From Nitrospirillum sp034653355 (GTDB taxonomy: Bacteria > Pseudomonadota > Alphaproteobacteria > Azospirillales > Azospirillaceae), in assembly GCF_034653355.1 (NCBI RefSeq), contig NZ_JAYEER010000003.1:558001-622000 (forward strand): a stretch of DNA of 64,000 nt. The letters are read 5' to 3'. The notes beneath the pieces were generated by a model. It was not told the DNA's origin. It did no database searches and worked only from the letters and a program-made list of their open reading frames with translations. Position numbers and translations under genes: made by a program. Every line of letters begins with the position of its first letter. Within the stretch, counting starts at the first letter, position 1. Positions 43,679 through 52,490 of this stretch are shown here, in pieces.

Positions 43679-44971
43679 TCAGCGGCCCAGCCGGACGCGA
43701 ACCGACAGCGCGTGCGCGCCCAGCCCCTCCGCATCGGCCAGGATGGCGGCCTGCGGACCCAGGCGGCCCAGGCTGTCGGCGTCGCAGCCCACCAGCGTGG
43801 TGCGCTTCATGAAGTCCAGCACGTTGAGGCCGGAGGAGAAGCGGGCGCTACGCGCGGTGGGCAGCACGTGGTTGGGCCCGGCGATGTAGTCGCCGATGGC
43901 CTCGGGGGTGTAGCGGCCCAGGAAGATGGCGCCGGCGTGGTTGACCTTGGCCGCCAGCGCGTCCGGGTCGGCCACCGCCAGCTCCAGATGCTCCGGCGCC
44001 AGCCGGTCGACCAGGGCCACCGCCTCGTCCAGGTCACGCACCAGGATGGTGGCGCCGTTGTTGCGCCAGCTGGCGCCGGCGATGACGGCGCGCGGCAAGG
44101 CCTTCAGGTGGGTGTCCACGGCGGCCCGCACCGCCTGGATGAAGGCTGCGTCATCGCTGATCAGGATGGACTGGGCGCTGCTGTCATGCTCCGCCTGCGA
44201 CAGCAGATCCGCGGCGATCCAGCTGGGATCGTTGGCGCCGTCGGCCACCACCAGGATTTCCGAGGGGCCGGCGATCATGTCGATGCCCACGGTGCCGAAC
44301 ACTTGGCGCTTGGCGGCGGCGACATAGGCGTTGCCGGGGCCCACGATCTTGTCCACCGGGCGGATGGTGGTCGTGCCATAGGCCAGGGCGGCCACCGCCT
44401 GGGCCCCGCCCACGCGGTAGATCTCATCCACGCCGGCGATGCGGGCAGCGGCCAGCACCAGGGGGGACAGCGCCCCTTCCGGCGTCGGCACCACCATGGC
44501 CAGGCGCCTCACGCCCGCCACCTTGGCCGGGATGGCGTTCATGAGGACGGAGCTGGGGTAGGAGGCAAGGCCGCCGGGCACGTACAGGCCCACGGCGGAC
44601 AGCGGCGTCCAGCGGGCGCCCAGGCGCACGCCCGCCTCGTCCACGTAATCGTAGGTGTCGGGGGTCTGGCGGCGGTGGAAGGCCTCGATACGACCGGCGG
44701 CGACCTTCAGCGCCTCGATCACCTCGGGGTCGCAGGCGGCCACGGCGGCCTCGATCTCGCACTCGGCGATGCGCAGCCGGTCGGGCGTCAGGTCCAGCTG
44801 GTCCCAGCGGCTGGTGTATTTGATCAGCGCCTCATCCCCGTGCAGGCGCACGTCGCGCAGCACCTCGGCCACGGCGTCGGCCACGTCGCTCTGGGATTCC
44901 CGCTTGGCATGCAGCAGCCGGTCGAAGTCCGCCTCGAAGCCGGCATCGGTGGTGCGCAGTTCACGCGGCAT
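43679..44971 (-). CDS. hisD: histidinol dehydrogenase
   Basis: 430 residues from ATG 44971. Last two steps of histidine synthesis: histidinol to histidine with two NAD+. YVPGGLASYPSSVLMNAIPAKVAG, the zinc/His region GPSEILVVADG and SQAEHDSSAQS, with conserved Glu and His, and GPNHVLPT are present. Overlaps hisG by 11 bases. Confidence 0.96.
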   Translation of the reverse strand: MPRELRTTDAGFEADFDRLLHAKRESQSDVADAVAEVLRDVRLHGDEALIKYTSRWDQLDLTPDRLRIAECEIEAAVAACDPEVIEALKVAAGRIEAFHRRQTPDTYDYVDEAGVRLGARWTPLSAVGLYVPGGLASYPSSVLMNAIPAKVAGVRRLAMVVPTPEGALSPLVLAAARIAGVDEIYRVGGAQAVAALAYGTTTIRPVDKIVGPGNAYVAAAKRQVFGTVGIDMIAGPSEILVVADGANDPSWIAADLLSQAEHDSSAQSILISDDAAFIQAVRAAVDTHLKALPRAVIAGASWRNNGATILVRDLDEAVALVDRLAPEHLELAVADPDALAAKVNHAGAIFLGRYTPEAIGDYIAGPNHVLPTARSARFSSGLNVLDFMKRTTLVGCDADSLGRLGPQAAILADAEGLGAHALSVRVRLGR

Positions 44972-45719
44972 GGGCGACAACCTCCGTGAAACGGTTGATC
45001 CAGTCCTGGATCTCCGGATGGCGGGTCTTGAAAGCGGCGCGATTGACGATAAGGCGCGAGGTCACGTCGGCAATATGCTCGATCTCCACCAGGCCGTTGG
45101 CCTTCAGGGTGGCGCCGCTGGACACCAGGTCGACGATGCGCTGGCATAGGCCCAGGCTGGGCGCCAGCTCCATGGCGCCGTTCAGCTTGATGCATTCCGC
45201 CTGCACGCCGCGGCGGGCGAAGTGGCGGCGGGTGACCTCCGGATACTTGGTGGCCACGCGCACATGGCTCCAGCGCGAGGGGTCGTCGCCCTGCGCCTCG
45301 GCCACCGGCTCGGCCACGGCCAGGCGGCAATGGCCGATGCCCAGGTCCAGGGGCGCGTAGATTTCGGGATAGTCGAATTCCATCAGCACGTCGTTGCCGC
45401 ACACGCCCATCTGGGCGGCGCCGAAGGCGACGAAGGTGGCGACGTCGAAGCTGCGCACGCGGATGATCTCCACATGCGGCAGGTTGGTGGCGAAGCGCAG
45501 CGCCCGGCTTCTGGGATCGTCGAACGCGGCCTCGGGCCGCAGGCCCACGGCCTCCAGCAGCGGCCGCACCTCATCCAGGATGCGACCCTTGGGCAGGGCC
45601 AGGGTCAGCCGCTCCGGCGCGCCGGACGCGGCGGCGCTATGCGCGTGCCCGGATGTCGAAACCGGGGCGGTGGCGACCGGGGACAACGGGGCGGATGGTG
45701 GCGGCGCGGCGGCAGGCAT
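44961..45719 (-). CDS. hisG: ATP phosphoribosyltransferase, short form
   Basis: 252 residues from ATG 45719, of which the first 25 form a Pro/Ala-rich leader; catalytic core starts LTLALPKGRILDEVRP. Catalyses the first step of histidine synthesis. It has DVATFVAFGAAQMGVCGNDVL and the PRPP loop EIEHIADVTSR, without the C-terminal ACT-like regulatory domain, so it is the short form that works with HisZ; hisZ is not in the window. Promoter must lie in the 45720-45873 gap. Confidence 0.94.
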   Translation of the reverse strand: MPAAAPPPSAPLSPVATAPVSTSGHAHSAAASGAPERLTLALPKGRILDEVRPLLEAVGLRPEAAFDDPRSRALRFATNLPHVEIIRVRSFDVATFVAFGAAQMGVCGNDVLMEFDYPEIYAPLDLGIGHCRLAVAEPVAEAQGDDPSRWSHVRVATKYPEVTRRHFARRGVQAECIKLNGAMELAPSLGLCQRIVDLVSSGATLKANGLVEIEHIADVTSRLIVNRAAFKTRHPEIQDWINRFTEVVAHAA

Positions 45720-45873
45720 GGAAACGCGGGCTCCGAAGGACGAACCCCATTCCGGGTCCGGAGGGCCGCAGAATAGCAGATCGTCCGCCCCCGCCAACGC
45801 CTTGGGTTGGAGGGCAGCCCTGTCTGTTTGCACAGAGGGGGCCGCCCGTGCACCCGACCTTGCTGGCCCGGCC

Positions 45874-46155
45874 TTACTGGTTCTGGGGCGCCTGGCCCTT
45901 GGCCGGCAGGGTGGCCAGGGCCGCCTTGCAGTCAGGCGACAGCTTGTCCTCGTGCGCCTTCAGGCAGGCGAGGATGCGGCCGCCGCCGGGCTGTTCGTCC
46001 TTGCACAGGGCCTGGCGGTCGGGCTGGCAGGCTTTCATGGCGGCGCGCGCGGCGGGATGGGCCGGCTGGCCATCCTGGGACTGGGCGAGGGCCGCCATGG
46101 GCGCCAGGACCAACGACAGGGCGAGGGAAGTGCCGACAAGCGTCTTGGACATCAT
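45874..46155 (-). CDS. exported cysteine-rich repeat protein
   Basis: 93 residues (second ATG at 46152). Signal peptide ends PMAALAQ; the mature part has four Cys spaced as in a GLG1-type Cys-rich repeat (ACQPDRQALCKD, ILACLKAH, SPDCKAAL). Small, periplasmic, probably disulfide-stabilised; function unknown. Sits between hisG and the sterol-desaturase operon, on the minus strand. Confidence 0.75.
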   Translation of the reverse strand: MMSKTLVGTSLALSLVLAPMAALAQSQDGQPAHPAARAAMKACQPDRQALCKDEQPGGGRILACLKAHEDKLSPDCKAALATLPAKGQAPQNQ

Positions 46156-46335
46156 TTCAGGTATCCGTGTTGGAGGGGGACAGGGACGGCCATTTCCGCC
46201 GCCTGGCCCTGGTACGCCACGCCCCCCGCCAACTATTCGATCCCGTTTTTCAAAAATCCTGCGAACCCGCCCGAACACGGACCGGCACGGCCTGCGTATC
46301 AGCGCCAAATCCACCGTTTCCCGCGAGGTTCGGCC

Positions 46336-47208
46336 ATGGCCATCCTGGGTGGCGCCAGCGTCCTCCCCCTGAAGTTCTACCCCGTCGTCGCAGCCGCCGT
46401 GGCGGCGGAGGTGGCGTGGTACGCCGCGCGGCGGCGGCCCTATCCCTGGTCGGAAACGGCAACCTCGGTGGCGGTCCTGCTGATGCGCATACCCATGAAG
46501 CTGGCGCTGGCCGGCATCGTGGCGCCGGTGGCCTGGTACGCCTGGACCCACCGCATCGCCACCGTGCCGCTGGACCGCTGGTGGGGTCTGACCCTGCTGT
46601 TTGCGGGAGAAGAGTTCTGCTACTACTGGGGCCATCGCCTGGGTCATGAGGTGCGCTGGGTCTGGGCATCGCACAGCGTCCACCATTCCCCCACCGCCTT
46701 GCACCTGGCCAGCGCCTTTCGGCTGGGGGTGACGGAAGTGCTGTCCTGCGGCTGGCTGGTCTACGTTCCCTTGTATTTCCTGGGCTTCAGCCCGGTGGCG
46801 GTGACGGCGATGCTGGCGCTGAACCTGTTCTATCAGTTCTGGCTGCATACCGAGGCGGTGGGCACCCTGGGCCCGCTGGAATGGGTGCTGAACACCCCCG
46901 CCCACCACCGGGTGCACCATGCCAGCAACCCGGAATACCTGGATCGCAACTACGGCGGCGTGGTCATCGTCTGGGACCGGCTGTTCGGCACCTTCGGCCA
47001 GGCGTCGCCCGACGCGCCACTGACCTACGGCCTGGCCCATGTCGCGCCCAGCGCCAATCCGCTGGTGGTGTGCCTTCGCGAGTGGACGGCCATGGCCCGT
47101 GACGTGGCCCGGGCGCAGGGGATGCGCGCCCGTCTGCGCCAGCTGTTCGGCCGCCCCGGCGACAGCCTGAGCGCGCGGGGCGCGTCCTTGCGACAGGACG
47201 TCCCGTGA
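46336..47208 (+). CDS. sterol desaturase/fatty acid hydroxylase family protein
   Basis: 290 residues from ATG 46336. Di-iron membrane oxidase with His boxes HRLGH, HSVHH and HHRVHH and four to five membrane spans. Acts on a lipid substrate in the inner membrane; identity unknown. Its TGA overlaps the GTG of the ECF sigma gene (GTGA), so lipid oxidation is wired to an extracytoplasmic stress operon. Confidence 0.9.
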   Translation: MAILGGASVLPLKFYPVVAAAVAAEVAWYAARRRPYPWSETATSVAVLLMRIPMKLALAGIVAPVAWYAWTHRIATVPLDRWWGLTLLFAGEEFCYYWGHRLGHEVRWVWASHSVHHSPTALHLASAFRLGVTEVLSCGWLVYVPLYFLGFSPVAVTAMLALNLFYQFWLHTEAVGTLGPLEWVLNTPAHHRVHHASNPEYLDRNYGGVVIVWDRLFGTFGQASPDAPLTYGLAHVAPSANPLVVCLREWTAMARDVARAQGMRARLRQLFGRPGDSLSARGASLRQDVP

Positions 47209-47819
47209 CGGGCCAGCAGCCCTGGGGCCGCCTGTCCGCCGCCCATGGGGACGATGGGGCGGACGACGACGCCCTGATGGCCCGCGTCGCCCAGGGGGAC
47301 GAGCGGGCGCTGCGCCAAGTGGGCCAGCGCCACTACGCGGCCACCTGGCGGCTGGCCAAGCGCCTGCTGACCTCGGAGGCGGAGGCCGACGACGTGGCGC
47401 AGGAGGTGCTGGTGCGGGTGTGGAACCATGCGGCACGCTGGACGCCCGGCCGCGCCCAGCTGTCCACCTGGCTTTACACCGTCACCTACCGGCTGTGCCT
47501 CGACCGCCTGCGCGGTCGCCGGCACGCCCCGCTGGAGGCGGCGATGGACGTGGCCGACCCCAGTGAGGGGGCCGCGGAGACTATGGAACGCCGGTCGGAA
47601 CAACGGCGCGTGCGCGATGCCCTGGCCAGCCTGCCGGAAAAGCAGCGCGCGGCCCTGGTGCTGTTCTATTACCAGGAAATGCCGGGGCCCCAGGCGTCGG
47701 CCGTGCTGGGCTTGAACCTGCGCGCCTACTGGTCGCTGCTGTACCGTGCCCGGGGCGCGCTGGAGCGGGCGCTGACCAGGGGCGGCAAGGAGCCTTTTGG
47801 AAGGAAGGGTGAGCCATGA
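47205..47819 (+). CDS. ECF RNA polymerase sigma factor
   Basis: 204 residues from GTG 47205. Sigma region 2 (ADDVAQEVLVRVWNHAARW, then STWLYTVTYRLCLDRLR) and region 4 (LPEKQRAALVLFYYQEMPGPQASAVLGL, then YWSLLYRARGALER). Release from the membrane by the next gene's product would turn on envelope-stress genes. ATGA overlap with the anti-sigma gene. Confidence 0.93.
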   Translation: MTGQQPWGRLSAAHGDDGADDDALMARVAQGDERALRQVGQRHYAATWRLAKRLLTSEAEADDVAQEVLVRVWNHAARWTPGRAQLSTWLYTVTYRLCLDRLRGRRHAPLEAAMDVADPSEGAAETMERRSEQRRVRDALASLPEKQRAALVLFYYQEMPGPQASAVLGLNLRAYWSLLYRARGALERALTRGGKEPFGRKGEP

Positions 47820-48250
47820 CCATTGAGGAATTCGCCCAGTTGCTGGCGGCCCACGGGCCGGACATCGACCACTGGCCGCCGGGGACCCGGCGCGCCGCCC
47901 GGCGCCTGCGTGCCCAGGACGCGGACGCGCGCGACCTGTGGGAAGCCGCCTTGCGCCGCTGGGCCCCGCTTGCCGGCGACGGCCTGGAAGAAGATGCGCC
48001 GGGCGCCGTCCGCGTCCAGACCGGCATCGACGCCAGCCTGCGCCGCATCCGCCAGCGGCAGGTTCCGGCCCCGTCGACCCCATGGCTGTCCTGGCGGCCG
48101 GCCGGCGCCGTCTTCGCCACCATGGCGGTGGCCGGCTGGCTGGCCGGCACCTGGCTGACACCGCCGGCCGAGGCGGCGGCGCCAGCCACGGCCTCGCTGT
48201 CCACCCTGTTCACCCTGGCGGGTGTGGGCGGTGACTGGCTGGTGCAGTAG
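47816..48250 (+). CDS. membrane-anchored anti-sigma-like protein
   Basis: 144 residues. N-terminal cytoplasmic half of acidic and Arg-rich helices (EFAQLLAAHGPDIDHWPPGTRRAARRL), one membrane span at about 100-120 (AGAVFATMAVAGWLAGTWL), and a short periplasmic tail. No HxxxCxxC zinc motif, so not a ZAS-type. Coupling to the sigma gene by ATGA overlap gives the assignment. Confidence 0.75.
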   Translation: MTIEEFAQLLAAHGPDIDHWPPGTRRAARRLRAQDADARDLWEAALRRWAPLAGDGLEEDAPGAVRVQTGIDASLRRIRQRQVPAPSTPWLSWRPAGAVFATMAVAGWLAGTWLTPPAEAAAPATASLSTLFTLAGVGGDWLVQ

Positions 48251-48296
48251 CGCCCCCGTTCCCGTCCGCCCAATTCTTCACCGAAGGTTTGCCCCC

Positions 48297-48755
48297 ATGC
48301 GCTCACCGGTTCTGCGCTTCCTCTTCCTCCTGTCCCTGGCCCTGAACCTGTTCCTGCTGGCCTTCCTGGGCGCCCAGCAATGGCGCCAGCGGACGGCCCT
48401 GGGCGCCCTGCCCCCGGTGCTGGCCCGCTCCGCCGCCGGCAACGCGCTGGCCACCCTGGTGGGGCAGTTGGCGGAACAGCTGCCGGCGGGGGATCGCAGC
48501 CTGCTGCGCGGCGCCATCGTCAGTCATATGGCGCAGCTGGAGGCGGCGCAGGGCCGCTTCACCGCCGCCATGGATCAGGTGCGGACGGAAATCGACCGCA
48601 CGCCGCTGGACCCCGACGCCCTGCGCGCCGCCATGGCCAACGCCCGCGAACAGCGCCAACCCATCGGCCCGGTGTTGGAGGACATCATGATGGAGGTGCT
48701 GCCCAAGATGTCGCCCGAGGGCCGGCATGTCCTGGCCCGATACCGCGGACGCTGA
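48297..48755 (+). CDS. periplasmic Spy/CpxP-like metal-resistance protein
   Basis: 152 residues from ATG 48297. Uncleaved or cleavable N-terminal anchor (RFLFLLSLALNLFLLAFLG), then an all-helical domain with many Gln/Arg (LEAAQGRFTAAMDQVRTEIDRTPLDPDALRAAM), the pattern of the heavy-metal resistance (Metal_resist/CnrX) family. It may act as the periplasmic sensor for the ECF/anti-sigma pair, as CnrX does for CnrYH. Confidence 0.8.
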   Translation: MRSPVLRFLFLLSLALNLFLLAFLGAQQWRQRTALGALPPVLARSAAGNALATLVGQLAEQLPAGDRSLLRGAIVSHMAQLEAAQGRFTAAMDQVRTEIDRTPLDPDALRAAMANAREQRQPIGPVLEDIMMEVLPKMSPEGRHVLARYRGR

Positions 48756-48763
48756 CGCGCCTC

Positions 48764-49480
48764 TCACGGCAGGACCGCCCGATGCAGCTCCACCGCCGCG
48801 AAGGCCAGGAAGGCCAGGCCGGCGGTAATGTCCAGCGCCCGTGCCACGCGCGGCGCCATCATGCCGCGCAAGGCCGCCACACCCGCCACCAGCACCACCC
48901 ACCACAACAGGGAACCCGCCGCCACGCCCGCCACCGTGGTGGCAATGCGCAGGCGTGCCACCTCCGCGCCGGAAAGGGCCGAGAGAGGAACGAAGGCCGT
49001 CAGCATGGCGGCGAAGACGATGATGGTGGGCGGATTGGTCAGGGTCAGCAGGAAGGAGGAGGCCCAGGCGCGCGGCAGGGACAGCGTCGAAAGGGCAGCG
49101 GGCCGGCTATCGCCCTGTAGCGTTTCAGGGCCGGCGGGCTTGGGCCGCAGGGCGGCATAGGCCAGCCAGGCCAGGAACAGCCCCGCCAGCAGGTGCAGCG
49201 GCCGGCCATGGTGGGTGACGAAGGCTGAGACCTCCGTCAAGCCCAAGGCGGCGACACCGGCGTAGACGCCGTCGCCGGTGGCGATGCCGGCCCCGGTGGC
49301 CAGGCCCAGGCGCCAGCCGCCGGCCAGCGTCCGCCGCATGCACAGGAAGGCCATGGGGCCCACCGGCGCCGCCACGCCCAGGCCCAGCAGCATGGCCTTC
49401 AGGAAGACGCCGGCAAAAGCGGCGGGCAAGAACAGGTTGGGCGCGATGGTGATCAGCGTGTCCAAGTCCATGAGAACCAT
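48764..49480 (-). CDS. LysE/RhtB-family exporter
   Basis: 238 residues from ATG 49480; nearby upstream frame is not coding. Six membrane spans; family marks AAPVGPMAFLCMRRTLAGGWRLGLATGAGIATGD and FLLTLTNPPTIIVFAAM. Proton-driven efflux of an amino acid or analogue; substrate unknown. Convergent with the Spy-like gene, with an 8-base gap. Confidence 0.9.
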   Translation of the reverse strand: MVLMDLDTLITIAPNLFLPAAFAGVFLKAMLLGLGVAAPVGPMAFLCMRRTLAGGWRLGLATGAGIATGDGVYAGVAALGLTEVSAFVTHHGRPLHLLAGLFLAWLAYAALRPKPAGPETLQGDSRPAALSTLSLPRAWASSFLLTLTNPPTIIVFAAMLTAFVPLSALSGAEVARLRIATTVAGVAAGSLLWWVVLVAGVAALRGMMAPRVARALDITAGLAFLAFAAVELHRAVLP

Positions 49481-49581
49481 CCCAATTTTAAAAGGTCGTT
49501 CCCGCGCCGTGCCGGCATTGCCAGGGTGGTGACGCCACCGCCCCGCAAGGGATGGGACGGCGGCATCGGCGGGATTGGGGC

Positions 49582-49617
49582 ACAACAAAAAGCCCCGCGG
49601 GCAGCTGCTCGCGGGGC
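49582..49617 (-). terminator. minus-strand intrinsic terminator
   Basis: GCCCCGCG / CGCGGGGC, 8 bp, ten-base loop that can itself pair (GCAGCTGC), then TTTTTGTTGTG on the minus strand. Ends a transcript coming from the right. Confidence 0.75.
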
Positions 49618-49821
49618 CTGTTATCGGGTGTGTCGGGGACGGCGGTTAGCCGTTGTCCCCCAAACCCCGTGTCATAAACAGACAAAGCCCCGCCCCAAGC
49701 GGCACAGCGGTTTGCTGGCTGAATTGGGTGACGAGGCGCATCGGAATATGACCCTTTGTTGTGATGGGCTGGAGGCTAAGCCGCCGGGCCGCCCGGTCAC
49801 AACCTGAAAGTGCGCGATGGT

Positions 49822-49866
49822 TAAAGAAAAATGTGACCGGGTGGCTTTTTAGGCACACCCGGTCAC
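49822..49866 (-). terminator. catalase-gene terminator
   Basis: GTGACCGGGTG / CACCCGGTCAC, perfect 11 bp with a 12-base loop, followed on the minus strand by ATTTTTCTTTAA. Lies 104 bases after the catalase stop. Confidence 0.8.
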
Positions 49867-49969
49867 CAGGTTCCCTGGTGCCAAGGCCGGTTCCCGGTGG
49901 GGGATCACGGGGAAGGGCCGGTTTGGGGGACGGGCTCCAGGGTGGGATGTCAGATCAGGGGACGGCAGA

Positions 49970-51451
49970 TCAGGGGATGGCGGTCTCCGGCCGGCCGGCG
50001 CCCTCGCCCCGGGCCAGCGCCCGGCGCACGCCCGCCGCGTAGTCGGCATGGACCTGGGCGAAATGGCCCAGCTGGCGCTCCACGATGGCCGATGGCACAC
50101 CCTGCATGGCGGCGGCGATGTTGGCGAACAGCCGGTCCTTCTGCCCCTGGTCCATCAGGTTGAACAGGGCGCGCGGCTGGCTGTAGTCGTCATTGCCCGC
50201 GCGGTGGTCATGGCGGCCGACCTCGCCCGACAGGCGCAGCGGCGGTTCGGCCACGCTGGGGTCCTGCGCCGGGCCGCCCAGGCTGTTGGGCTCGTAATAG
50301 GCGTCGGGGTTGCCGGTGTCGTTGCGGAAGAAGCGCATGGCCCCGTCCTTATGGTAGTGGTGCACCGGGCACTTGGGCTGGTTCACCGGCAGCGCCTCGT
50401 AATGCGTGCCCAGGCGGTAGCGGTGGGCGTCGGCGTAGGAGAAGATGCGGGCCTGCAGCATCTTGTCCGGGCTGTGGCCGATGCCGGGGACGACGTTGGA
50501 TGGGCTGAACGCCGCCTGCTCGATCTCCGCGAAGTAGTTGTCGGGGTTGCGGTTCAGCTCCACCACGCCCACGTCGATCAGCGGATAGTCGGCGTGCGGC
50601 CACACCTTGGTCAGGTCGAAGGGGTTGTAGGGCGTCTTGTCGGCGTCGGCCTCGGGCATCACCTGGACCTGCAGGGTCCAGCGCGGGAAGTCACCCGTCT
50701 CGATGCTGCCGAACAGGTCTTCCTGGTAGCTTTCGCGCGACCGCCCCACCACCTGGGCGGCCTCATCGTTGGTCAGGTGCTTGTGGCCCTGCTGGGTCTT
50801 GAAGTGGAACTTCACCCAGAAGCGTTCGCCCTGGTCGTTCCAAAAGCTGTAGGTGTGGCTGCCGTAGCCGTTCATGAAGCGCGGGCTGGGCGGCAAGCCG
50901 CGATCCGACATCAGGATGGTGACCTGGTGCAGGCTTTCCGGCGACAGCGACCAGAAGTCCCACATGGCGGCGGGGCTGCGCAGGTTGGTGCGGGGGTGGC
51001 GCTTCTGCGTGTGGATGAAGTCCGGGAACTTCAGCGGGTCGCGGATGAAGAAAACCGGCGTGTTGTTGCCCACCACGTCCCAGTTGCCTTCCTCAGTGTA
51101 GAACTTGACGGCGAAGCCGCGCACATCGCGCTCGGCATCCGCCGCGCCCAATTCGCCGGCGACGGTGGAAAAGCGGATGAGCAGGTCGGTCTTCTTGCCC
51201 ACGGCGCCGAACAGCTTGGCCCGGGTGTAGCGGGTAATGTCGTGCGTCACCGTCAGGGTGCCGAACGCGCCCCAGCCTTTGGCGTGCACCACACGCTCCG
51301 GAATGCGCTCGCGGTTCTGGTGCGCCAGCTTTTCCATCAGCTGATAGTCCTGCATCAGGACAGGACCGCGTGGGCCGGCGGTCAGGCTGTTCTGGTTGTC
51401 GGCGATGGGGGCGCCCCCGGTGGTGGTCATGCGGGGTGGCTGGCTGGTCAT
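49970..51451 (-). CDS. katA: monofunctional haem catalase
   Basis: 493 residues from ATG 51451. Small-subunit catalase: active-site His in RVVHAKGWGAFG, Asn in VVGNNTPVFFIRD, haem-ligand Tyr in ARIFSYADAHRYRLG. Clade-3 length. Dismutates hydrogen peroxide in the cytoplasm. Divergent from oxyR across 154 bases, so it is probably the main OxyR target here. Confidence 0.95.
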   Translation of the reverse strand: MTSQPPRMTTTGGAPIADNQNSLTAGPRGPVLMQDYQLMEKLAHQNRERIPERVVHAKGWGAFGTLTVTHDITRYTRAKLFGAVGKKTDLLIRFSTVAGELGAADAERDVRGFAVKFYTEEGNWDVVGNNTPVFFIRDPLKFPDFIHTQKRHPRTNLRSPAAMWDFWSLSPESLHQVTILMSDRGLPPSPRFMNGYGSHTYSFWNDQGERFWVKFHFKTQQGHKHLTNDEAAQVVGRSRESYQEDLFGSIETGDFPRWTLQVQVMPEADADKTPYNPFDLTKVWPHADYPLIDVGVVELNRNPDNYFAEIEQAAFSPSNVVPGIGHSPDKMLQARIFSYADAHRYRLGTHYEALPVNQPKCPVHHYHKDGAMRFFRNDTGNPDAYYEPNSLGGPAQDPSVAEPPLRLSGEVGRHDHRAGNDDYSQPRALFNLMDQGQKDRLFANIAAAMQGVPSAIVERQLGHFAQVHADYAAGVRRALARGEGAGRPETAIP

Positions 51452-51543
51452 GACTATCGTCCCTCGTCGTCTTCTGATGGGCTTGGGCGTCCGTGCGCCC
51501 GACGAGGAAAAGCTACGCCGCCCGACGTTCATGCGTAAAATCG

Positions 51544-51563
51544 ATTGTTTGTATCAAGACAAT
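51544..51563. promoter_or_regulatory. putative OxyR/LysR-type binding dyad
   Basis: ATTGT-N10-ACAAT in the katA-oxyR gap, with the LysR T-N11-A spacing, about 40 bases before the oxyR start. No extended four-site OxyR array (ATAG/CTAT) is clear, though AATAGACAA follows. Assignment is by position and symmetry. Confidence 0.35.
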
Positions 51564-51605
51564 AGACAACGTATATCGTCAGTACGCTTTCGAAAGGGCG
51601 CCCTC

Positions 51606-52484
51606 GTGAACCTGCGTGACCTGCGATACCTGCTGGCCGTGGCCCAGCACCGCCACTTCGGCCGGGCCGCCGCCGCCTGCAACGTCAGCCAGCCCACCCT
51701 CAGCAGCCAGGTGGCCAAGCTGGAGGCGCGGCTGGGCGCGCCTTTGTTCGAGCGCACCAACAAATGGGTGGCCCCCACGCCGCTGGGGGAGGAGGTGCTG
51801 ATCCACGCCGCCCGGGCGGTGGCGGAGGCGGATGCCATCGTGGCCCTGGCGGGTGCCCGCGACCCGCTGGCGGGTCCCCTGACCCTGGGCGTCATCCCCA
51901 CCCTGGGACCCTACCTCATGCCCCGGGTGTTCGCGCCCCTGCGCCGGCGCTGCCCCGCCCTGACCCTGGAATTGTGGGAAGACACCACCGACGCGGTGGT
52001 GGAGCGCCTGCGCCGCCGCCAATTGGATGCCGCCCTGATCGCCACGCCGGTGCCGGGTGACGACTTGGTGGAACGGCCCCTGTTCCAGGAGGGCTTCCTG
52101 GCGGCCCTGCCCCCGGACCATGCGCTGGCCGACGGCGGCGGCCCGGTGGATGAAGCGGCGCTTGGCCCCGACCTGCTGGTGCTGGCCGACGGCCATTGCC
52201 TGCGCGACCAGGCCCTGGCCGCCTGCGCCCGGCCCGATCCTGGCGGCTGGTCCCTGCGCGCCACCAGCCTGGAGACGCTGTTGAACATGGTGGCGGCCGG
52301 CTACGGCACGACCCTGGTGCCGGCCCTGGCGGCGGACGTCCATGCCGGCCGTCAGGACGTGGCCTTCCGTCCCCTGGCCGGCCCGGGGGCCGGCCGCCTG
52401 ATCCGCCTGGTCAGCCGTCCCACCTTCACCCGCCAGCCGGCCCTGGACGCGCTGGCCGACCTGGTGCGGGCGGTCGCGACCTGA
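51606..52484 (+). CDS. oxyR: LysR-family peroxide sensor OxyR
   Basis: 292 residues from GTG 51606. N-terminal winged HTH (FGRAAAACNVSQPTLSSQVAKLEARLG) and an effector domain with GHCLRDQALAAC, the redox Cys pair of OxyR (C199/C208 in E. coli). Oxidation to a disulfide should activate katA. Divergent from katA; convergent with the DUF3141 gene. Confidence 0.93.
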   Translation: MNLRDLRYLLAVAQHRHFGRAAAACNVSQPTLSSQVAKLEARLGAPLFERTNKWVAPTPLGEEVLIHAARAVAEADAIVALAGARDPLAGPLTLGVIPTLGPYLMPRVFAPLRRRCPALTLELWEDTTDAVVERLRRRQLDAALIATPVPGDDLVERPLFQEGFLAALPPDHALADGGGPVDEAALGPDLLVLADGHCLRDQALAACARPDPGGWSLRATSLETLLNMVAAGYGTTLVPALAADVHAGRQDVAFRPLAGPGAGRLIRLVSRPTFTRQPALDALADLVRAVAT

Positions 52485-52490
52485 GGTTCC

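Larger units (their letters stand above)
49481..49969. other. 489-bp stretch with two minus-strand terminators
   Basis: Between the LysE-type gene start and the catalase stop (both minus strand). A 31-codon frame (ATG 49739 to TAA at about 49644) with no good ribosome site lies between the two terminators below; also a GGGGAC-rich hairpin near 49634-49660. A short minus-strand transcript of about 220 bases may exist here. No recognised RNA family. Confidence 0.45.
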
